Source: Chrysoperla carnea (lineage: Eukaryota; Arthropoda; Insecta; Neuroptera; Chrysopidae). From it: DNA of 64,000 nt. Position 1 is the first letter of the stretch. Each line of letters starts with the position of its first letter. The notes under the pieces were generated by a model that was not told where the DNA came from, did no database searches, and worked only from the letters and a program-made list of their open reading frames with translations. The position numbers were made by a program, and so were the translations under genes. Shown one piece after another: positions 31,873 to 64,000 of this stretch. Where the stretch lies: NCBI RefSeq assembly GCF_905475395.1, contig NC_058341.1, forward strand, positions 34,301,501-34,365,500, read 5' to 3'.

Positions 31873-32370
31873 ATGGAATCCATATCTTTGGAAAACGAAA
31901 TAAAACTCGCGGAAGCGTTTAAGAGACTATTTATTGTCAAGAAATTTGTATCTGTTCCTATATTGTCTAAACATTGTTCATGCGGAAAGCTCGCTGGCCA
32001 CAGTATAAGTTTAAGGTCATGTTCAGTACAAGGAGAAACGAAAGAATATCAAAGAAATTTGAAGTACGATATACAGAAACTAAAACAACTACTAGACGGA
32101 TTGGAGAAAGAAGCAGACAATAAAGGAATAGATAAAGGATCTCATCAATATTTCCAGGCTATATTGAGTATAGCCATAAATTTTCCGTACTATGAAACAT
32201 ATCAAGAATTAATACATACCTGGGATTTTTTACCACTTATAGTTAAATCCACAGGTCTTAAAATTTTGATCGGTGATGGCTATAATTCTTTCCTAACGTT
32301 TATGGAAGGTGCACAGCTTGCGCACATTGTACACTTGAAAGTGAAAGAAGAAAGAATACGGCACAAGTAG
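31873..32370 (+). CDS. Hypothetical protein, 165 aa, no recognised family
   Basis: The frame is long for such AT-rich DNA and visibly less AT-rich than its flanks. Just upstream, TTCAG|GTATGAATACG (about 31796) and a T-rich tract ending in TTGCAG (31870) form a good 74-bp intron, leaving an untranslated first exon and the ATG two bases into the second. The protein is Lys/Glu-rich and probably soluble, with no signal peptide or obvious membrane segment. It contains a SKHCSCGKLAGHS patch with two close Cys and two His, a helical, charged region (KYDIQKLKQLLDGLEKEA), and ends in KVKEERIRHK. I do not recognise a domain. Candidate poly(A) signals are ATTAAA at 32437 and AATAAA at 32758. It could be a lineage-specific gene, a fast-evolving one or an old transposon-derived exon. 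Confidence 0.6.
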   Translation: MESISLENEIKLAEAFKRLFIVKKFVSVPILSKHCSCGKLAGHSISLRSCSVQGETKEYQRNLKYDIQKLKQLLDGLEKEADNKGIDKGSHQYFQAILSIAINFPYYETYQELIHTWDFLPLIVKSTGLKILIGDGYNSFLTFMEGAQLAHIVHLKVKEERIRHK

Positions 32371-32396
32371 ATGAAAAACACGATGATTGAAAACTA

Positions 32397-32601
32397 AGGT
32401 CCGTAGGCTAGAGAATTGAATAGAAGCAAGTCTTTAATTAAAACTATTTATGTCGATTTAAATAATTGCAAACGTGGTAATTGGTAGAATAAGTTTAGAA
32501 AAAAAATAGACAGTAGAGAATTTGAAAAAAAAAAAAAAAAAAAAAAAAAAAACAGGACCATCCCAATAACTTCTTTAATTCAACACTCTACTTACGGACC
32601 T
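32397..32601. mobile_element. MITE-like element just after the 165-aa ORF
   Basis: AGGTCCGTA at 32397 faces TACGGACCT ending at 32601. Similarity extends inward for about 28 bp at about 80% (TAGAG, TTGAAT). It includes an uninterrupted A28 run at 32525-32552. It begins 27 bp after the stop codon, so it would lie in the 3' UTR. Confidence 0.55.
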
Positions 32602-32869
32602 CAAAATTACTAAATTAAACACAAAATTACTAAATTATGCAAAAAAATATGCATCTTTAGGATACCTTTTCACATTTACGTTTGTTATCGTTATTTAGTC
32701 GATATAAAGGCTCATAAAAAAAAATTGTTTTTACTGGTTATATTTGAAAGCAAGATCAATAAAATCTCGAACGCCAGGATAAGCGATATATATCGATCAG
32801 TTTATTATTTGCATCATATTTCTTCTTGCTCTTTTCATGCTTATTGTTTAAATTTTATTATTCTTCCAG

Positions 32870-32993
32870 GCAATCACGTTTGAAGTTCGAAAATAGCGTT
32901 AAGAGTCAACATAAAAACGTTTGTGTTAATTGTAAGAAAGAAAATACTAGCATGAAATAGCATGTTAAACGTAAGCATGGAAAAGGTCACCTT
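32870..32993 (+). pseudogene. Possible zinc-finger exon relic
   Basis: After a TTCTTCCAG acceptor-like site the frame reads a Lys-rich stretch with CVNCKKEN and, after one in-frame TAG, HVKRKHGKG, which together look like a broken C2H2/BED-type finger. Short and interrupted, so this is a weak call. Confidence 0.25.
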
Positions 32994-33283
32994 TTAAATT
33001 TTCTTTAATAGTTTTGTAAATGTAAGTTTATAAGAAACTTAAAATATATTATTTTGATAGGATTAATGTTCAATTAAGTGTTACGCAAAAGGCTTTTAAA
33101 TTCAAAGTAAGAAAACTAATTAACGCGTTGTGAACGTCTATTTTGCTCAAAGAGCATTTACATATTTTGAACTTAATGTCGATCTAGATATATCGTTTCT
33201 AGATATGTCGTAGCGAATGTGGTATCTAGCTATAGATAAAATTACAAAAAATTGTATTTATCATACAAACGGATTCATTTTCT

Positions 33284-33422
33284 ATAAACCTTTTCATTTT
33301 AAAATATGACACGCTTTTTATTCGGACAGTAACCTATACAAGCTGGAATATATTTTATATTTGTAATCTTGAATAGTTTTTTGCAAACTGTCCGAAGTAA
33401 AAGCGCATCGATTAAAGGTCTA
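33284..33422. mobile_element. MITE family B, copy 2
   Basis: TA, AACCTTTTCATTTT at the left and CTGTCCGAAGTAAAAG...AAAGGTC, TA at the right match the ends of 2179-2379 in inverted arrangement. About 135 bp, shorter than copy 1. Confidence 0.6.
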
Positions 33423-34491
33423 TTTAAAAACACTGTAAGTCTTGTATAAAACAGGTACGTAGCCAGAAGGAGAAATTTTCGTTCCGTCACAAAATTATTC
33501 TATTCACTTGAGCTAACTGCTTTTACAAATTTAAGATTTACTGGCAGGTCAGCAAGTCTTGATTGGTTTTTTCCATTAACTAAATTAACACTGTTCGGCA
33601 AAATTTTTGTTTTTTAGTAGCACTTATGCAAAATATCGTTTATTACTGATTTTCAGGTAATGAATTCGTCTTAAGAATTGCTCCAACACACCAGATTTTC
33701 AAAAAAGGATCTTTCAAAACGTTTTTGTTCCAAATTTTGTCGATCAGTGTAATCGAAATAAGAATAAAACTTAATTTGTTTAAATGTTGGCTAAGTACCC
33801 GTTGGAAGTGAATTTATTCAACTAATAATGGAAATAATTTTTCGCTAGAATATCTTGGGTATGATATTCGTACTTGTATGTAATGATAGCATTAATCAAT
33901 CAACATATAGAGTCTCAAAAGTCACTGGACATTTAAAAAGCCTTTAAATTTTCTTTTTTTTTTTAAATTTGATATTCTATTTTTTTCACTATAAAATGGT
34001 CCAGAAACTTTAAAAGACGCCGTACAATATTTACAAATAAACTATTATAGATAAATAAATTTAATTTTTTTTTTAAATCCTTTTACTTTGTACATGTTTG
34101 TAATTTTTAAAGGCTTTTGCACTTACGTATTTGAACATTGGTGCGGCTAGACTTCTATACGTTTGCAGCATTGTTTTTTTACCAGTTTTATACTTTAATA
34201 TTGATTATTCAAAATCGTTTTAATATTTTATTACAATTCACAGCCAGTAAGTAACCAATAAATACTTGTGCCAGTCATGTTAGTTTAGGAGAAAATCTTA
34301 AATGTTTTATTACTTCCGATTTCCCCAAGATTAATAACACTAGTTTACATGGTTTTTGTCCTTTAAATGAAAAGTGTTTTTCCTGAACAATTGGGATGCA
34401 CTGAGTTTTAAAAAAAGTATGAAAAAAATCTAACACGTCACGTTTCCAAAATATTTATTATTTTTATTTTACAAAAAAGCCTACAACAATA

Positions 34492-34683
34492 TTAAAACGG
34501 AATCGCCTTAGCTTTTTTATTGTATTTATTTATGTCTCTTAAAATAGAACAGCAATAATCATCTAACAAGGCCTGGTCCCAGTATCTTTCCGATAGGTTT
34601 GGAAAAATGGAACATAAATGCTTAAAAGCTTTGTTAATATTATCTAAAGCCTTGACAAAGTTCAAAAGTAAATATTTATTTAA
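34492..34683 (-). pseudogene. Possible orphan exon or protein relic
   Basis: On the minus strand, after a TTTTATTTTTAAGCTTTAG acceptor-like site, 63 codons stay open to a TAA and read with protein-like composition (for example FPNLSERYWDQALLDDYCC). No family recognised and no partner exon found. Could be the last exon of an unknown gene or a transposon remnant. Confidence 0.3.
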
Positions 34684-35199
34684 CTAAAGCTTAAAAATAA
34701 AATTTGATGATAACTTGATTCTTTGATGTAATAAAAATGAAACAAACATATGTTTGCATTTAGTTATTGCCACTAAATAAAACGGTATGAAATTCACTGG
34801 ATAGACATGACTTTTATTTTGTAAACTAGTGTTATCATTTTGCTATTCATTTTATTTTGTCTAGTATGTTTTCTTTCTGCTTGATAACTTTTGAGGGCGT
34901 TTGATGAGTGACGCTCTCATACCTTGGGATGTTTAGACTATTTACAACTCAAAAAGCGTGATTACAAACATATTCAGAGCAAACAAATAATTTGATTATA
35001 ACATAATTAAATTGAGCAAAATTGCAAAAAAATTATAATAATAAATATAAACACAAAAGTAAAACTTTGATCACACGAGCGTCGATTTAAATACGTTTTA
35101 CAAACCTTTGTCTGTTAAATACAAACTCCGTGTAGACAGCTCTATTTAACACAATGAACTCTAAAAATGCTCGTTGAAAATGTACCATAGTTTTACGCT

Positions 35200-37470
35200 C
35201 GTGTGCCCGAAGCCTAAAAGTACTTATTTAGTAATTTAAAATTAACTATTAACACTTCGATGACATAATAACGAAAATAAATTATATTATTTAAATATTT
35301 TGTACTGATTAACATTGCTTCATATTAATTTTTAAAAAATTAATCAACCAAATTATTTCATCAATGTTCAAATAAATAAAATTGTTAAATTTTGATTTTC
35401 ACTAATCAAAAGTACAGTAGAGTCCCCACTAAAATCGCCCAGTGAAGATTAATTAGAAGATTCATTTTGCCCACTCAGCCTTTTTTCCTTTTGGGAGATG
35501 CAGTCTAGCTTACGTCTCTATTGAGCTTCCCAATTCTATGGACAGGTGGCTCGACATATTATTTTGCTTATGCTAATAGTTTATTCACCAAGATATGATG
35601 TTGCCTGAGTAAATCCGATGTTTTTTACTATTCAAGATTATAAGATGGAAATTTGATCCAACAAATTGAAATATATGAAATAAGTAGTTTAATTTTCGGT
35701 ATGATTTTTTAGAAAAAGCTGCAACGATCAAGACTCTACAATATTTACTTTATAAAAATTCTCATACAATATGAAAATTATACTTTTGTAGTACATTTAA
35801 TAAATAATAAATTATTAAATTACATTCAAAGAATTTTTGAAATTCATTTTATCCCATACATAATTCATCACTTTTCATTTTATAAAATGAAAATCGAAGA
35901 ACTAGGTAAATTTTTGCGTTTAAAAATTAGTTTAATAGCTGTTTGTTACACACACCCGTAATATACTTCTTTTAACAAGTATCAAACTTAAGTTAGTTTA
36001 AAAATTAAAAACAATTATCACTTAATTATAATAGATTAATCCTAACATAAAGGCAGACAATGGACCTGTTTAGAAGACTCAAAAGGGTGCCATAATTCAC
36101 CGTTAACCCGTTTATATGTTGTTTCTGCGGGCTTAACAAGTCCAATTTTAATAGAAGTCTGTTGAAAATAAAGGCTGGATTTTCTGGGTGCTTGACAAAA
36201 ATGGTTTATGAGTTAGTCACTTTACCTTAACTTTTAAACGAATTTTAAAGAGTCGAGAATCTGATCTACTTAACTGCTTTTATCTAACAGTTTGTCACGC
36301 TCTAAAATATATAAAAATAAAAACATAATTTTTATAAGTAAACGTAAATAAAAATTATCGAAGCAGACTAACGTTTTGAAGTTGAGGTCATACGACGCAT
36401 TCTGTCCCCTCATTTGAATCTCTTCAACTTGAAGGTATCCCATCAAACATTTTCTCTATTATAATTAAGTAATTTTATTCAACGTGGTATGAATATTAAA
36501 ATCAAAAATTATTCAAATTTCATTTTTTTTAAAAGTATTTTTTATTTTAAACTTGTAATATTGAACATTGTATTTTATACAGTTTTAGTTTCCATTAATT
36601 AATTTTAACGTTATTATTTTCTGAAACATCAATTTTTACAGTGATGGATCCTTTAAAATAAATTACAAACCATATTAAATATGTACGATCGAATTAGAAT
36701 AATAATTGTTCTAATGGAAACTCAGAAACAGCAACAAAAATTGTTTGTTTTTAATCAGCCACATTATCGCTTTTACAACTCAAACATATAGGAGAGGGGC
36801 ACAGATTCATATAAAATTTTTTATACAATTATTGAAAAAAAGCGATAAATTATTTTGAATTATTTGTAAAAATGTATACACAATTTTCTTTTTAAAGAAA
36901 ATATACCATCAAAATCAAAAATATTTTTTTAAAAATTTCTTATTTTGAAAATAACTTATCGTTTTTTTTTTTTTTCATAAACGAATTGGAATTGCTAGTT
37001 TTGAAAAAATTGAATTAAATTGTTTTACTTAAATTAAATACGAGAATACTTATTTTTAAAATTGCAGATTAAATTCTGAATTATACGAGCGTAATAGTAG
37101 CAGTTTTATTGCGAGGAAACAAAAAGGAAAAATATTTTATTACATAAAAAATATTTACATTTTTTTTTTCTTTTGGTATAATTCGTCATCAGTTAACATA
37201 AATATGTACAAAATAAAAGTCGACAGGAGGATACGATTTATTGTAGAAATAATTATTAAAGAATTAGTTTTAATTTTTATATACAAGTTTTATAATTAAA
37301 ACTTAAATCAATTTAAGTTAAATGCTCAAAATTTTATTTCAAAGCACCTTTGTTTTCTTATTCTGCCCGATACAGAAAACGAGTAAAAAAATATTTATTT
37401 TAAAAAATAAAATCAATTTGGTTTGTTCTGAACAAAGTAAACTTCTACAATAAAAAAAAAGATAATTATA
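35200..37470. other. Intergenic stretch, little recognised
   Basis: AT-rich. CAGTAGAGTCCCCACTAAAA at 35413 resembles a pogo/Tigger-type terminus but no partner end was found. No exon seen. Confidence 0.4.
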
Positions 37471-37635
37471 ATGGCCACTGAAAAGAAAAGAATAACAAAT
37501 TTCTAGAAAAAAAAACGCTCATTGCAACCCGAAATAGTGCCCGATGAAGGAGCTGTGAACGAAATATACAGTAACAACCCAGATGGCGATGGCTTCAGGA
37601 ACAAGACAGAGAGAAGAATCTTGAAGAAATTTTAA
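37471..37635 (+). pseudogene. Relic of a hAT/ZMYM1-like N-terminus
   Basis: From ATG at 37471 the frame reads MATEKKRITNF, one TAG, then KKKRSLQPE and on to TAA at 37633. 'Met, basic, ITxFF, KKxR' is a usual start of hAT or ZMYM1-like proteins. The in-frame stop and lack of continuation point to a dead fragment. Confidence 0.3.
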
Positions 37636-38360
37636 TTGTTTGATTGTTAAATAAAAAACATTTTCAGGCCATAATCAAATTTAATAATATTCTTTTAAAT
37701 TTCAATAAAATCGTTAATGTTTGAAATATTTCGTGCAAGTTATCGGGTTTTCTGTACCGAGCAGAAAATATAAATAAAATTCAATATGGTTATTAAATCA
37801 ATCACATTTGAATTATGAAAAACATGAATTTTAGGCAGTTATCACAGCCCTTAACGTTTCATTTATATGAAAATACACGTACAGAATATTATCAACGGTT
37901 AATGAAATAATCGGACCATTTATTATTGTCATCAGTTTAATAACACACTCGAAGCAAATTGAATTACAAATAACGATTGTAAAAAACGATTAATTTCAAT
38001 TTTGTGGCCTCGTTTAAGTTCTAATAGCCTTTCGATTAAATCAAGACCATACGATTGATTATTTTAAAGGAAGGATTGTGATAACTTCCTAATATAAGCC
38101 AAAGTATATCTGAACTTTTATTTCTAACATCCTTAGTTGATTTTAGGCAAAAATTGGAAAATTAGATTAAATTAAGAGATTTAGGACGAAAAAATGTTTG
38201 GTCGATATAAAACTCTTTAAAAATTAGTTTCTACAAATTAATCAAAACACTAATAGTAATAATAATAAAGTAAATGATATAATTCAGAAATCAATATGCC
38301 GAATTAATCGACTTAAAACAATCGATTCACTTTACAAATATATAATGCATTATAAAAAGT

Positions 38361-38366
38361 TTTATT
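38361..38366 (-). terminator. Candidate poly(A) signal of p66
   Basis: AATAAA on the minus strand 52 nt after the p66 stop. Confidence 0.5.
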
Positions 38367-38417
38367 CAATTGATATTTAATAATTCACTTTGAAGATGAT
38401 GACGAAGATGTATCTGA

Positions 38418-62388
<23,971 letters not shown>

Positions 62389-64000
62389 GTCAAAATTTTT
62401 ATAGATGGACAAGAGCGGTGAGAACACCGCACTGTCGGCGTATTGCCTAAAAAAATTTAAAAACAAAGATTTCAACAGTGACTCCCGCAAACACACTACT
62501 ATAAAACGACCGCTAATTATCTCAGAGTGGTTAATCAAGTTACAAGCACACGTCCAATACTACAATCGTACAGCGACCTCAGAGACGAGATGCCAATTAT
62601 TATTACAGACGGATTATTATTTTTTTGTTACAAAATTTCTGTCATTTCGGACACGTGTATTAAAAAATATCTTTAATAAAAAATGACAACTCAAATTTTG
62701 GGTTATAAATATCATCATCTCATCATACCTTGATTAGTCCAAGTTTACGTTGACAAATCGATTATCTTTCCCACACTCGTACTCTCACACTTATTTCACA
62801 CACAAAATATCACACTCGAAAACACTACACATGAAAAACTAACTTAGCACTATATTTTTTTTTTCGATTTATCTTATTAGTTCTGTTCACTATATCTAAA
62901 AACATGTTGTACACATGAAAGAATTCATAATAAAAAACATTTTTCTCACACGGAAAATACCGGGTTATTTAAACACCGACTAGTAACATAATAAAAATAT
63001 GAATGCACTCATATAAGAGTTTAGTTTACTCCAGGCCAAAAATTAACAGACAACTGATTCAATTCAATATGGCGTGGCCTTGTATATGAATATGTGTGTT
63101 GCGTCTATACAACATCCGTGCTTATTCACGAAATACCACATTCATATCCATAGCCTCCCAGTTACAATCGAGCAACATCTACAAAATTAAACGTATGTCC
63201 ATTTTATTCTGCACCAAATATATTTTATATATGTATAAATATCGCTCTTTTTGTCTTAGTGTAGTACAATAAATGTAAGTAATAAAGAACAGGGATATCA
63301 CAATATCATAAAACTATCGTTCTCTACTTACACTCAGGTGTAAATAGTGTACTCTAGGGTACAAATAAGAACACATTTGTTGTTAGTATGTGTAGAAGAC
63401 ATACGTATGTGGATATACACATGTGATTCCATATCACAGACACACTGTGGGAATTTCGAACGTGTGTCGGTGTTTAATCATTTATTTGTACAAGTTTTTG
63501 TCTGGAATAGAGCATATACACACTACACATGTATAGATTACAATACATGTAGTCATTAGGGGTTTTCTCTTTCTTACATATGGTTGAACAATGCATAATA
63601 TTACATAATGTCACTACGCAACAAGCTTATATTCATTATTTGTATTATGTTATCTTTGTTTATATTTATCGTTAACTGTATTCGCGTGCTCGTTTTAATC
63701 GTTATTTTATATCTATTTCTGCGAATTAAATTGGAGTAGTTTTATGTATTGTTTATTAAATAACTGTATACGATTGTGTTACGTTTATACCTCTATATAC
63801 ATATTAATATGGAGAATGTAAACCAGAAAAATAATGATTCAAAATGTTAAATATTTAAATATCATGTACTAACGGATACGTTTGCCTCGGTTTACAATTT
63901 CTAATTTATATGCTGCATATAGCTTAAAAAGATCATTTAACTTCTACATTATACACGTAGTTAAAAAAATCGAAGATCTAATATTTTCCTATTCTGTACC
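62389..64000. other. 5' flank of p66
   Basis: Expected to hold the p66 5' UTR and promoter on the minus strand. A local rise in CG dinucleotides occurs beside the first coding exon (about 62285-62305 and 62400-62440). No TATA box at a convincing position, no other gene and no recognised repeat. Confidence 0.4.

Noticed and set aside
31873..32370. Processed retrocopy ending at the A28 run
   Set aside because: A typical retrocopy would lack the short intron just upstream, and the A run lies inside an inverted-repeat element, so the poly(A) is not clearly a retro tail.
62405..62686. 93-aa plus-strand frame near the p66 start
   Set aside because: Opposes the probable 5' UTR of p66; no domain and no splice support.

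Overview
The window is nuclear DNA from an animal, almost certainly an insect. It is very AT-rich, its genes are split by GT..AG introns of about 60 bp to 18 kb, and much of the space between exons is decayed transposable elements. The carotenoid oxygenase (NinaB type), the class-2 P4-ATPase (ATP9 type) and the NuRD subunit p66 (simjang/GATAD2 type) are all typical insect genes. I cannot name the order or species from sequence alone.

Layout. (1) 1-11545, + strand: a ninaB-like carotenoid oxygenase in 11 recognisable exons; only its extreme N-terminus lies outside the window. Intron 8 (6.1 kb) holds a nest: a long-TIR element carrying ~125-143 bp tandem units, into which a complete copia-type LTR retrotransposon inserted antisense to the gene. 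The copia has identical 294-bp LTRs, a 5-bp target duplication, a tRNA-iMet-type primer site and an unbroken 1310-codon gag-pol. (2) 11546-19164: no host gene; tRNA-like SINE heads, MITE-like inverted-repeat elements and a non-autonomous hAT with a perfect 8-bp duplication. (3) 27354-19165, - strand: an ATP9-type flippase in 12 exons, start to stop, with a hAT transposase relic in its last intron. (4) 27355-38417: mostly non-coding, with fold-back elements and one credible small gene of unknown function (31873-32370, +) that has a MITE-like element just after its stop. (5) 62388-38418, - strand: p66 in 9 coding exons. Its first coding intron (44399-62338) is 18 kb and packed with repeats, including a nearly perfect 515-bp mariner palindrome, several fold-back elements and repeated copies of a dispersed family. 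(6) 62389-64000: upstream flank of p66.

The three host genes belong to separate pathways: carotenoid/visual chromophore metabolism, lipid asymmetry in endosomal/Golgi membranes, and chromatin repression. I see no operon-like or cluster logic. The most notable things are the very young copia, the mariner palindrome that could make double-stranded RNA, a zinc-finger loop in p66 with two usable splice donors, the unrecognised 165-residue gene, and a one-base reading-frame problem at an A10 run in the ATP9 gene. I found no clear new biological system.
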